The notes: generated from the sequence alone by a model not told the origin. 5,963 nucleotides of DNA from Syntrophobacterales bacterium (GCA_017881765.1 JADGQN010000311.1:1-5963), one strand, 5' to 3'; counted from the stretch's first letter, positions 1-5,450 are shown. Translations and numbers: made by a program.

Positions 1-135
1 TTTAGCCGGGTACCCGCGACCGACCACACTCACGTTCCGCGGGTGGCAGGGAGTCGTGCCGACGCAGGCAACGAAGAGGGGTGCCCGTGCCCAAGCACGG
101 GTCTATGAATGAAGGCAACCTGGTATTACCCTGCC
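1..135. other. unidentified structured segment with nested inverted repeats
   Basis: This segment has no convincing ORF but strong potential secondary structure. Visible elements are a 10-bp palindrome (7-16), a 7-bp stem (12-18 with 38-44), an adjoining 7-bp stem (45-51 with 129-135) that closes about 77 bases, a small stem inside it (57-60 with 67-70), and a perfect 7-bp stem with a CCAA tetraloop (84-90 with 95-101). GGCAAC occurs twice (67-72, 115-120). The last stem abuts and overlaps by one base the TAG stop of the PLD-like gene (135-137). Neither strand has a T-run after the main hairpin, so it is not a standard terminator. It does not match what I remember of tmRNA, RNase P RNA, SRP RNA or the common riboswitches. 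A truncated group II intron domain or another noncoding RNA is possible, but this is inference only. Confidence 0.4.
84..101. repeat. perfect 7-bp GC-rich hairpin, CCAA loop
   Basis: CCCGTGC at 84-90 is complementary to GCACGGG at 95-101 across a four-base loop. It is the tip of the larger nested structure closed by 45-51/129-135. It lies 34 bases past the stop of the minus-strand PLD-like gene, but no T-tract follows on either strand, so a Rho-independent terminator is not supported. Confidence 0.6.
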
Positions 136-719
136 TACTTCAACGGTTGATAGGAGTTCTGATCGTTCCACATCCTCTCAAAGGCATTCTTATACTGTTG
201 TAAAATACGCTTATCCACACTGACAGGAATAAGCAGAAGATTCTCCTCATCAACTCTCGTGCCAAGCGGAGTGCGCGTCTCAGCCGAGCCGTAATTATAG
301 CTGCCCACCACCACCCACTTATCATCCACTATGCTTGCTTCCAGGCGCATTGCCCCGGGAAAACTATTGACCTTTATAGGGATTCCCTGCAGTTTCAGAT
401 TGTACATCGCTATCTCATCCCTCTTGGTCTCAAGCATTCCCCTGTCGCCTATCAGTCTGACATCAACGCCGCGCTTCTTTGCATCGATCAGTGCCTTGAC
501 TATAGCAGGGTGGGTGAGGGAGGGCGTTACAACCCAGACATAACCGGCTTTCTGCACGTCTCCATAAAGAGAGACAAGTATCTCTTCCAGGCCTCCATGC
601 TCCCTTGAAAAATAGACTGACATCCGATCAGCAGGTACAGGACCGGCAAAACTCTGAAATACCGCAAAAAGGGAGAGAAGAAGAACGATGAGACTGGATG
701 ATTTATAGACCCTATGCAT
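135..719 (-). CDS. secreted phospholipase D-like protein with degenerate HKD motif
   Basis: A 194-residue protein with one PLD-type domain, the size of single-domain bacterial Nuc-like endonucleases or phospholipases. Residues 1-25 form a signal peptide (hydrophobic core about 9-20, likely cut after S-F-A at 25), so it should be exported. The fold is recognisable: 'ALIDAKKRGVDVRLIGD' (76-92), the active-site strand (125-142) and a later D-E-E-N (157-160) matching the family's A-E-N-like segment. In the expected H-x-K-x4-D-x6-G-S-x-N motif, D132, G139, S140 and N142 are present, but the catalytic His is R125 and the Lys is E127. Activity by the standard phosphohistidine mechanism is therefore doubtful. 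An in-frame ATG further upstream (806) is rejected: ATG 719 starts the signal peptide, has GGAGGT five bases before it, and a promoter lies inside the longer frame. The gene is divergent from the DUF3047 gene. Confidence 0.85.
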   Translation of the reverse strand: MHRVYKSSSLIVLLLSLFAVFQSFAGPVPADRMSVYFSREHGGLEEILVSLYGDVQKAGYVWVVTPSLTHPAIVKALIDAKKRGVDVRLIGDRGMLETKRDEIAMYNLKLQGIPIKVNSFPGAMRLEASIVDDKWVVVGSYNYGSAETRTPLGTRVDEENLLLIPVSVDKRILQQYKNAFERMWNDQNSYQPLK

Positions 720-724
720 GGCAC

Positions 725-730
725 ACCTCC
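725..730 (-). promoter_or_regulatory. Shine-Dalgarno site that fixes the PLD-like gene start
   Basis: On the minus strand this reads GGAGGT, five bases before the ATG at 719-717. It selects that ATG over the in-frame ATG at 806 and agrees with a signal peptide beginning at this methionine. Confidence 0.75.
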
Positions 731-750
731 GGGGCGCTTTCCACTCCAAT

Positions 751-778
751 ACTATAGTAAAGTAGGTATGAAAGGCAA
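751..778 (-). promoter_or_regulatory. sigma70-like promoter of the PLD-like gene
   Basis: On the minus strand, TTGCCT (778-773, 4 of 6 to consensus) is followed after 16 bases by TATAGT (756-751, 5 of 6). Transcription would start near 744 and give a leader of about 25 bases ending in the GGAGGT site. The position is between the genes and fits the start at 719. It is a pattern match only. Confidence 0.5.
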
Positions 779-831
779 AGAAGTCCATCTTCACCCGCCG
801 GCGCATGTCTCGTTCCGGGATGACCTTCCTG

Positions 832-861
832 TTGCGGGTTGGATTAAAGCTGCGTTAGAAT
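832..861 (+). promoter_or_regulatory. possible sigma70-like promoter of the DUF3047 gene
   Basis: TTGCGG near 832 and TAGAAT at 856-861 are separated by 18 bases. The -10 matches 5 of 6 positions and the -35 only 3 of 6. The start point would fall around 867-869, leaving almost no leader before the ATG at 874, so either the message is nearly leaderless or the real promoter is elsewhere. Confidence 0.25.
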
Positions 862-873
862 AAAGTGGATCCT

Positions 874-1539
874 ATGAGACAATTACGACGATTACTGGCC
901 GTCATCCTCATCCTTTGTGCCCAGACGCTTTTCGCCCAGCCACTCGCCAACATCACCTTCGAGCGCGATGAGGTCGGGGCGTTTCCCTCCGGCTGGAGAT
1001 CGAGGGACCAGGAAGATAGCGTCAAGGTTTACTCGGTGCAGGCAGAGGGTGGAAAGAAATTCCTCCATGCTGACGCACGGGGCCTGTCGGTGCAGATCAG
1101 CTACGAGAAGAAGTGGGACTTGACAGATTTTCCGATACTGCGGTGGCGTTGGAGAGCGGTCAGCTTCCCTGTGGGCTCTGATGAGCGGGTGAAAAGCGGG
1201 AATGACAGCGTTCTTGGTCTCTATGTCGTATTGAGCGGCTTACCATTCGTGACAGCCATCAAGTACATATGGAGTGACACGTTGCCCGAGGGCACAGTGC
1301 TCGATTCGCCCTATTCGAGCGGCACAAAAATGATGGTTCTTCGCAGCGGGCAAACACAGGCCGGCACCTGGGTCACTGAAGAACGCGATCTGTTGTCTGA
1401 CTATGAGCGCCTCTTCGGAAAAAAAGAGAAACGTCCGAAGGCAATCGGGATCGCAATTCTGACCGACTCTGACAATACCCGTTCCCGGGCAGTCGGGGAT
1501 TACGGAGAGATTGAAATTCTTAAAAGAGGTGCCCGGTAG
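874..1539 (+). CDS. secreted DUF3047 family protein
   Basis: About 221 residues. Residues 1-21 form a signal peptide (R-rich start, hydrophobic core 7-15, likely cut after T-L-F-A), so a periplasmic or extracellular product is expected. The mature part matches the DUF3047 pattern as I know it: an early 'FPSGW' (37-41), 'LRWRWRA' (89-95), 'GNDSVLGLYVVLSG' (109-122), a 'Y-I-W-S' strand, a 'W-V-T-E-E-R-D-L' strand leading to 'D-Y-E-R-L-F-G', then 'TDSDNT' and a closing 'YGEI'. The fold is probably a beta-sandwich similar to carbohydrate-binding domains, but the family has no assigned biochemical role. A GTG at 865 is an alternative start adding three residues. I prefer the ATG at 874 because a possible -10 (TAGAAT, 856-861) would start transcription at about 868. 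No strong Shine-Dalgarno site is visible for either. It converges on aroK with 23 bases between the stops. Confidence 0.85.
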   Translation: MRQLRRLLAVILILCAQTLFAQPLANITFERDEVGAFPSGWRSRDQEDSVKVYSVQAEGGKKFLHADARGLSVQISYEKKWDLTDFPILRWRWRAVSFPVGSDERVKSGNDSVLGLYVVLSGLPFVTAIKYIWSDTLPEGTVLDSPYSSGTKMMVLRSGQTQAGTWVTEERDLLSDYERLFGKKEKRPKAIGIAILTDSDNTRSRAVGDYGEIEILKRGAR

Positions 1540-1562
1540 GTTCTCCGGCTTATTTGGTGTGT

Positions 1563-2135
1563 CTAGTCTGACGCCGGCCTGCCTCGACACGCCATATGCA
1601 CTCTTGTCAGCCCCTCGATAATGCGCGCGCAGACCTCTTCGTGCGTCAGCCCCGCACATTGCAGAACTATATCAGCGTACTTCGCGTACAAGGGGCGGCG
1701 CTCCTCGAACAGATCAGCAAGCGTCTCATCCGGCCGTTTTGCCAGACCCCGGCTTTCGAAGTCATGGACCCGCGATTCCAGCGTGGCCAGAGCTACGTCG
1801 AGAAAGACAACCACACCGCCCTGCTTTAACCGTTCCATAGCAATATGGCTGTAAACGGCGCTCCCTCCGGTAGCAATCACGTGATTGCGGCAGTCGAGAC
1901 GAAAAAGGATCTCCTCCTCGATTTTGCGCAAGGCCATGTAGCCTTCAGCATCAACTATCTCCTGCAGGGACCGACCCTTCGATGTCTGAATGAGAACGTC
2001 CGTATCAGTGAATCCGCGGGAAGTCAGCTTTGCGAGAATCACACCGACGGTGCTCTTGCCCGAGCCGGGCATGCCGATAAGAACGATGTTGGAGCGCTCG
2101 ACCCCTTCGTCAGCGGTGATAGTGACGTTTTTCAT
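1563..2135 (-). CDS. aroK: shikimate kinase
   Basis: A 190-residue kinase expected to phosphorylate the 3-OH of shikimate with ATP in the cytoplasmic chorismate pathway. The Walker A loop GMPGSGKST is at 21-29. The shikimate-binding acidic pair is in F-T-D-T-D (D44, D46), the substrate-contacting arginine is R70, and the second glycine segment is A-T-G-G-S-A (88-93) where the textbook E. coli type has GGG. The lid carries S-R-G-L-A-K-R (128-134), followed by E-R-R-P-L-Y (145-150). The GGSA plus RG-lid form is, as I recall, a distinct clade of annotated shikimate kinases, so loss of function is not implied, though specificity for another small alcohol is not excluded. There is an N-terminal extension of about 16 residues before the first strand. 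No Shine-Dalgarno site is visible at the ATG. It follows the DUF486 reading frame by 30 bases and may depend on translation from that gene. The stop is TAG. Confidence 0.88.
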   Translation of the reverse strand: MKNVTITADEGVERSNIVLIGMPGSGKSTVGVILAKLTSRGFTDTDVLIQTSKGRSLQEIVDAEGYMALRKIEEEILFRLDCRNHVIATGGSAVYSHIAMERLKQGGVVVFLDVALATLESRVHDFESRGLAKRPDETLADLFEERRPLYAKYADIVLQCAGLTHEEVCARIIEGLTRVHMACRGRPASD

Positions 2136-2165
2136 AGTGACACGACAAGCCGTCCCCTGACCATG

Positions 2166-2492
2166 CTACCCTTTGAACATGAAGAAGACGGCGCCTATGA
2201 TCATCAGGAAGGCAAAGGCGTAATTCCAGCGGAACGCTTCTTTCAAGTAAAGTACCGAGAAGACGGCAAAAACGAGAAGGGTGATCACCTCCTGTATGAT
2301 TTTCAGCTACGCCGCTGAGAACTGTGGGTGACCTATTCTGTTTGCAGGCGCCTGAAAGCAATATTCGATAGACGCTATGAGCCAGCTTACCAGGATTACT
2401 CTCCACAGAGCGGAGTGCTTGTAATTCAGATGGCCGCACCATGCGATGGTCATGAATACGTTCGATGCCGTCAAAAGCGCTGCAGTCTTCAA
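2166..2492 (-). pseudogene. DUF486 (DMT-like) small membrane protein interrupted by one in-frame TAG
   Basis: The reading frame runs from a TTG start at 2492 to a TAG at 2166 and would encode 108 residues, the usual DUF486 length, except for one TAG at codon 62 (2309-2307). Before it the frame reads like the family: 'MKTAALLTASNVFMTIAW' (1-18), then 'ILVSWLIASIEYC' (33-45), 'APANRIG' and 'FSAA'. After it, in the same frame, it continues with 'LKIIQEVITLLVF', 'LYLKEAFRWNYA' and 'MIIGAVFFMF', ending in K-G. Family members normally have Gln here (S-A-A-Q-L-K), so a single C-to-T change of CAG explains the break. There is no frameshift or other damage, so the lesion is recent, is a sequencing error, or is read through. 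Four membrane helices would be expected in the intact protein, whose substrate is unknown. The TTG start is supported by GGGAGG eight bases upstream and by family alignment. Confidence 0.85.
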
Positions 2493-2500
2493 ATCCTTTT

Positions 2501-2506
2501 CCTCCC
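2501..2506 (-). promoter_or_regulatory. Shine-Dalgarno site supporting a TTG start for DUF486
   Basis: On the minus strand this reads GGGAGG, eight bases before the TTG at 2492-2490. No ATG or GTG gives the correct frame at the family's usual N-terminus, so this site is the main evidence that TTG is the start. Confidence 0.65.
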
Positions 2507-2526
2507 GATATAAACATCATGCATTC

Positions 2527-2556
2527 AATATAAAGGATATCGGCACGGTTAATCAA
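2527..2556 (-). promoter_or_regulatory. sigma70-like promoter for DUF486-aroK
   Basis: On the minus strand, TTGATT (2556-2551, 4 of 6) is followed after 18 bases by TATATT (2532-2527, 5 of 6). Transcription would start near 2520 and enter DUF486 after about 28 bases. A 7-bp inverted repeat, CCGATAT at 2505-2511 and ATATCGG at 2537-2543, flanks the -10 region and could be an operator. The promoter lies between the MFS stop and DUF486, so DUF486-aroK may be transcribed apart from the MFS gene. Confidence 0.45.
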
Positions 2557-2570
2557 GGAACCGGGTACTG

Positions 2571-3947
2571 CTACGGCTTATCCCGTACTCCTTTTCCGGC
2601 CGGCATGAGGAAAAGAAGAGGGATTGAACAGAAGAGCATTAAACCGAACGAGATGAAGGTGATCGTGAAACCTCTTGCGGGACTGGAGCTCAGGTGGATG
2701 ATAAACGTGATGAAGGAGACTCCAAGCGCTCCGCCCACAGTCCTGAATGTGTTGCGCAGGCCTACGATCGTGGCCACTTTGTCGGGCATCAACTCGATGC
2801 ACGCGTTATTCGCGGCGGGGAAGACAATTCCCATGCCGATTCCGGTAGTCAGCAGCAGGAGAGCAAGCAATTCCGCCCTGTCGAACCCGATGCCGGTCAT
2901 TCCCCACAGGGGAAGGCCAGGTGCAAGAAGGATTGTTCCAATAGAGACGATGATAAAACCCCACACCATGGGCCACCGGTAGCCCCACCGCCTGAGCAGA
3001 AAGCTGGTGGTCGCCGAAGCGAAGATAATTCCCACGGATCTGGGTGTCAGGATCATGCCGCTCATCATTGTAGAGAGCTTATGCACTGAGGTCGCGTAAA
3101 ACGGTATGAAAGAAAAAACTCCAAACGACACAGCGCCTATAATCAAATTTGATGCGTTGGCAGCTAGAAAAGGTCTTGATTGCAGCAGCGCAAGATCAAA
3201 GATCGGGTTCGCGTCTTTCTTCTCTTGGCGAAAAAAGAGTAAAGCTGAACAAAGACTGAGAACCAGAAGGAGTGCGGCAAAAGAGAGGGAGAGGGGAGAG
3301 AAGCTCTCACCTATGAAATTCAAGCCAAACATAAGGAAGAGTATCGCCCCGCTCATAAAGGAGGCTCCCACCAGGTCGACACGGGGCCGGGAAAGACTCC
3401 TGGAGTCTTTGAGCAGGATCAGAATCAACGCGATCAAAATTATGCCGATCGGAAGATTAACGTAGAAAACGTACCTCCAGGAATAGCGGCTCACAATCCA
3501 TCCCCCGAGGTTTGGTCCTATAACGGCTCCTACGTTGTAGATGCTGGAAAAAAGGCCGATCGCTGTTTCCCGATTCTCCGGAAAAGCATCGCTCACGATC
3601 CCTGACGCAGTGGGAAGAAAACTCGCTCCTCCAATGCCCTGCAAGAAACGGAATGCGATCAGTGTGTAGATATTAGGCGCAAAACCGCAAGCAAGAGAGC
3701 TGCCGGTGAAAAGTATAAGAGAGACCAGGAAAACCTTTTTGCGGCCGATACTGTCACTCAGACTTCCCGCCAGCGGCATGGCGATGGTGACCGCAATAAA
3801 AAAAATTGAAATAGTCCATGCGGACCAGAGCAGGTTGGTGTGCAGATCTTTCGTAAAGACAGGAAAGGCGACAGCTACAACGGTGCTGTCAATAGCATAC
3901 ATCAGCAGTGCCAGGCCGGCAGTGACGAAGATGAGGTAGCGACGCAT
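2571..3947 (-). CDS. MFS transporter, DHA2 (EmrB/QacA-type) proton-drug antiporter family
   Basis: A 458-residue inner-membrane protein, largely hydrophobic with about 14 expected membrane helices, slightly shorter than typical DHA2 members. Motifs in order: motif D1 in helix 1 (M-Y-A-I-D-S-T-V-V with D20), motif A in loop 2-3 (G61-S-L-S-D-S-I-G-R-K-K), motif B in helix 4 (R100-F-L-Q-G-I-G-G) and the antiporter motif C in helix 5 (G140-A-V-I-G-P-N-L-G-G149). These mark a drug or metabolite exporter driven by the proton gradient; the substrate cannot be read from sequence. The ATG at 3947 follows a run of six C with no Shine-Dalgarno site at normal spacing, so initiation may be weak. The start is still supported because helix 1 begins right after it. 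A lone TATAGT (4002-3997, minus) could be a -10 but lacks a good -35. The small secreted-protein gene lies 110 bases upstream on the same strand and DUF486 is 78 bases downstream. The stop is TAG. Confidence 0.9.
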   Translation of the reverse strand: MRRYLIFVTAGLALLMYAIDSTVVAVAFPVFTKDLHTNLLWSAWTISIFFIAVTIAMPLAGSLSDSIGRKKVFLVSLILFTGSSLACGFAPNIYTLIAFRFLQGIGGASFLPTASGIVSDAFPENRETAIGLFSSIYNVGAVIGPNLGGWIVSRYSWRYVFYVNLPIGIILIALILILLKDSRSLSRPRVDLVGASFMSGAILFLMFGLNFIGESFSPLSLSFAALLLVLSLCSALLFFRQEKKDANPIFDLALLQSRPFLAANASNLIIGAVSFGVFSFIPFYATSVHKLSTMMSGMILTPRSVGIIFASATTSFLLRRWGYRWPMVWGFIIVSIGTILLAPGLPLWGMTGIGFDRAELLALLLLTTGIGMGIVFPAANNACIELMPDKVATIVGLRNTFRTVGGALGVSFITFIIHLSSSPARGFTITFISFGLMLFCSIPLLFLMPAGKGVRDKP

Positions 3948-4020
3948 TGGGGGGCGATCCCGTCGTGAGGAGTGATTCGAGCTGCGTATGGAGTTTACTA
4001 TAAGGCCAGGAAGAATTCAA

Positions 4021-4042
4021 TGCCGGGGCTTATTGCCGGGGC
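4021..4042. repeat. two direct copies of a 9-base GC-rich unit
   Basis: TGCCGGGGC occurs at 4021-4029 and 4034-4042, a period of 13 bases. It lies between the stop of the small secreted-protein gene and the MFS gene. The copies are direct, not inverted, so they do not form a terminator hairpin. They could be tandem sites for a regulator of the MFS gene or chance repetition. Confidence 0.4.
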
Positions 4043-4057
4043 CTACTGGTAACCCTT

Positions 4058-4339
4058 TCACTTACCCGGAGCAGGTTGTACGGGCTGGCCTTGAACAGGG
4101 CCGGGCCGGACCGGCATGGGATTAACCTGCCTCTTGTCGATAATAACGGGCATGTTCCTGAGCATATCCCACGCCTTGTCTCTCTCCCTTTCCTGTTGTA
4201 ATCTGTTCTCATCGCTGGAGTCTATCGAATATACCGTCTTGTCTTTCTCCCGGCTCACACGTATCTCATCCTGCGCACAGCGAGACGGCTGCGGCCCGGA
4301 TACGAGAAAGAGCAGCATGCTGATGCAGAGGATCAGCAT
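4058..4339 (-). CDS. small secreted protein of unknown function, Pro/Gln-rich C-terminus
   Basis: About 93 residues. I do not recognise a family. The N-terminus (M-L-I-L-C-I-S-M-L-L-F-L-V-S-G) is a signal-peptide core, with likely cleavage near S-R-C-A before Q-D-E-I. The Cys there is not in a good lipobox, so lipidation is unlikely. The mature part is short and charged: an acidic and basic stretch with Q-Q-E-R-E-R-D-K-A-W-D probably helical, then a tail rich in Pro, Val and Gln with V-R-P-G-P-V-Q-G-Q-P. The start is uncertain. ATG 4339 gives a minimal signal peptide, but its AGGAAGGG-like site is about 14 bases away. TTG 4390 is in frame and would add a lysine- and arginine-rich stretch of 17 residues. 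An ATG at 4495 lies upstream of the predicted promoter and is rejected. The MFS gene follows 110 bases downstream, but no functional link is evident. Confidence 0.55.
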   Translation of the reverse strand: MLILCISMLLFLVSGPQPSRCAQDEIRVSREKDKTVYSIDSSDENRLQQERERDKAWDMLRNMPVIIDKRQVNPMPVRPGPVQGQPVQPAPGK

Positions 4340-4439
4340 ATAGCGTTTAGGGTTTCCCTTCCTGCAACCTTTGTATTTATTATCTTTCAAGAATTGATAC
4401 CCGCTCTGTACATATGATCGGCATCGACGCAGTTTAGTT

Positions 4440-4467
4440 AATATAGCACAGTCTCGTTTGCCAGCAA
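4440..4467 (-). promoter_or_regulatory. extended -10 promoter upstream of the small secreted-protein gene
   Basis: On the minus strand, TTGCTG (4467-4462, 3 of 6) and TATATT (4445-4440, 5 of 6) are 16 bases apart. The -10 is preceded by TGC, giving the extended form TGnTATATT. Transcription would start near 4433, about 94 bases before the ATG at 4339 or 43 bases before the alternative TTG at 4390. Confidence 0.5.
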
Positions 4468-4583
4468 TCAGGCTCTGCAGATCGGCCATTGGCAAGGGTT
4501 CTCAGCGTCACCGAAATGCCATACCGCAACTCAGCGGAATAACAGCACTTACAACATGGTGGTTGTGGGGGTCCAAACCGGAC

Positions 4584-4607
4584 ATTCGAACATGCCTATG
4601 TTTGAAT
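4584..4607. repeat. 10-bp inverted repeat, hairpin or operator
   Basis: ATTCGAACAT (4584-4593) faces ATGTTTGAAT (4598-4607) across a four-base loop GCCT. The arms match at nine of ten positions as DNA and all ten as plus-strand RNA through one G-U pair. No T-run follows on either strand, so it is not a Rho-independent terminator. A binding site for a dimeric regulator or a stem in a small RNA are the obvious readings. Confidence 0.5.
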
Positions 4608-4656
4608 AGGCCGCGTAACTACTGGAGGTTTGTGAAGTGCCACGCGGAGGCGCAAA

Positions 4657-4722
4657 ATGATATTGGTTGAGAAGTTACAGTCAGTTAGCCGCCCCCGTCC
4701 ACCACTTCCGGACGGCTTTTGA
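4657..4722 (+). CDS. possible 21-residue peptide ORF
   Basis: An ATG at 4657 has GGAGG seven bases upstream (CGGAGGCGCAAA before the ATG) and opens a frame of 21 codons ending in TGA at 4720-4722. The peptide is short and Pro/Arg-rich toward its end (S-R-P-R-P-P-L-P-D-G-F) with no membrane segment. Its 3' half coincides with a terminator-like hairpin. It may be a real small peptide, a leader peptide or chance. No plus-strand gene follows that a leader could control, since livF is on the other strand. Confidence 0.2.
   Translation: MILVEKLQSVSRPRPPLPDGF
4687..4720 (+). terminator. possible Rho-independent terminator, plus strand
   Basis: CCGTCC (4695-4700) pairs with GGACGG (4710-4715) across nine bases and is followed by C and TTTT (4717-4720). 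An alternative, longer pairing joins AGCC (4687-4690) and GTCC (4697-4700) to GGACGGCT (4710-4717) with a six-base bulge. The T-run is short. It would end a plus-strand transcript 23 bases before the 3' end of the convergent livF. In the livF direction no T-run follows the same hairpin. Confidence 0.35.
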
Positions 4723-4742
4723 ACATCTTTGTTGAAAACCCA

Positions 4743-5450
4743 TCACGTCAGTACGCCCAGGTATTGAGACTTGATCGCTTCGTTCTGTCGTAACTCCTCC
4801 GGAGTTGATTGATACACGATCCTGCCTTTGCTCATCACACAGACCGAATCCGCCACCCCCAGAGCAAATGGGAGTTTCTGTTCCACGAGAAGAATAGAGA
4901 GTCCCTTTGCTTTCAACTGCAGAATCGTCTTTGCCAATTCCTTCACCAGGAGGGGAGACAGACCCTCGGAGGGCTCGTCCATCAGCAGCAGATCGGGCTC
5001 GCACCGCATAGCCCTGGCGATCGCCAGCATCTCCTGCTCGCCACCGCTCAGGCTTCCTGCCCTCTGACTCTCTCTTTCCTTCAGGACGGGGAAATAGGAG
5101 TAGACTCGGTCAAGAGTCCACCCTTGGCGCCTATCCATCGCCGCAACCGTGAGGTTTTCGCGAACGGTTAACGCTTGGAAGACTCGCCTCCCTTGAGGAA
5201 CAAGGCCGATCCCGGCCCGAGCGATCCGGTGGGGCTGAAACTGGGTGATGTCAGTCCCCTTGAAAACCACCTGACCCTGGCGGGCGGGTGTCAGACCCAA
5301 AATGGATCGGATCAGTGTAGTCTTTCCGACACCGTTCCGGCCCAAAATGGCCATTACGTGGCCTTTGTCCACATCGGCCGAAATACCCTGGAGGATGTAG
5401 CTATATCCGTAATAGGTGTGAATGTCTTTTACTTCAAGGACCTTTTGCAT
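4743..5450 (-). CDS. livF: ABC transporter ATPase, LivF type
   Basis: A 235-residue cytoplasmic ATPase of the hydrophobic amino-acid uptake (HAAT) family, the usual LivF length and complete. Landmarks: Walker A G37-R-N-G-V-G-K-T-T45, Q-loop Q86 in L-V-P-Q-G-R-R-V-F, signature L134-S-G-G-E-Q, and Walker B L154-L-L-M-D-E159 followed by P-S-E-G-L-S-P, a typical LivF string. The switch region is L-V-E-Q (188-191), where many ABC ATPases have His; Gln here is normal for LivF. It would pair with LivG and two permeases (LivH, LivM) to import branched-chain amino acids, amides or urea; the substrate is set by a binding protein not in the window. The ATG begins three bases after the livG stop, so the two are surely co-transcribed and probably translationally coupled. 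The stop is TGA. No clear terminator follows on this strand. Confidence 0.93.
   Translation of the reverse strand: MQKVLEVKDIHTYYGYSYILQGISADVDKGHVMAILGRNGVGKTTLIRSILGLTPARQGQVVFKGTDITQFQPHRIARAGIGLVPQGRRVFQALTVRENLTVAAMDRRQGWTLDRVYSYFPVLKERESQRAGSLSGGEQEMLAIARAMRCEPDLLLMDEPSEGLSPLLVKELAKTILQLKAKGLSILLVEQKLPFALGVADSVCVMSKGRIVYQSTPEELRQNEAIKSQYLGVLT

Larger units (their letters stand above)
4468..4742. other. intergenic region, no convincing protein gene
   Basis: Together with the leader of the small secreted-protein gene, this forms a gap of about 400 bases between it and livF. ORFs on both strands here look random in composition and show no family features. What can be seen is a 10-bp hairpin (4584-4607), a smaller stem ACAAC/GTTGT (4551-4566), a 21-codon plus-strand ORF with a good ribosome site (4657-4722) and a plus-strand terminator-like hairpin (about 4687-4720). 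These suggest a short plus-strand transcript, but no good plus-strand promoter was identified. Confidence 0.5.

Noticed and set aside
1..135. A named RNA family such as 6S RNA, a cobalamin or TPP riboswitch, RNase P RNA or a group II intron
   Set aside because: None of their conserved core strings could be recognised, so naming one would be a guess. It is kept as unidentified structure.
720..806. N-terminal extension of the PLD-like gene to an ATG at 806
   Set aside because: It would put 29 non-signal-like residues ahead of a clear signal peptide, and the predicted promoter lies inside it. The ATG at 719 has its own GGAGGT site.
2307..2309. TAG as a recoded sense codon (for example pyrrolysine)
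   Set aside because: TAG is the normal stop for five other genes in the window, the family residue here is Gln, and DUF486 is not a known pyrrolysine protein family. Local readthrough remains possible.
1845..2318. 157-codon plus-strand ORF opposite aroK and DUF486
   Set aside because: It covers two recognised minus-strand genes in antisense and shows no domain.
2110..2556. 148-codon minus-strand ORF spanning the DUF486 region
   Set aside because: It is a shifted frame over the DUF486 gene; its residues show no membrane or family pattern, whereas the neighbouring frame matches DUF486 throughout.
2446..3465. Several plus-strand ORFs of 119-178 codons opposite the MFS gene
   Set aside because: They are complements of a high-confidence membrane-protein gene, low in family-like features and without ribosome sites.
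4021..4042. Terminator after the small secreted-protein gene
   Set aside because: The GC-rich units are direct repeats rather than inverted ones, and no T-run follows.
4545..4610. tRNA-like fragment (GTTGTGGGGGTCC with TTCGAA nearby)
   Set aside because: The T-loop-like TTCGAA is not flanked by a proper stem, and no acceptor, D or anticodon arms can be built.
4458..4670. 70-codon plus-strand ORF in the intergenic region
   Set aside because: Random-looking composition, no ribosome site and no recognisable domain.
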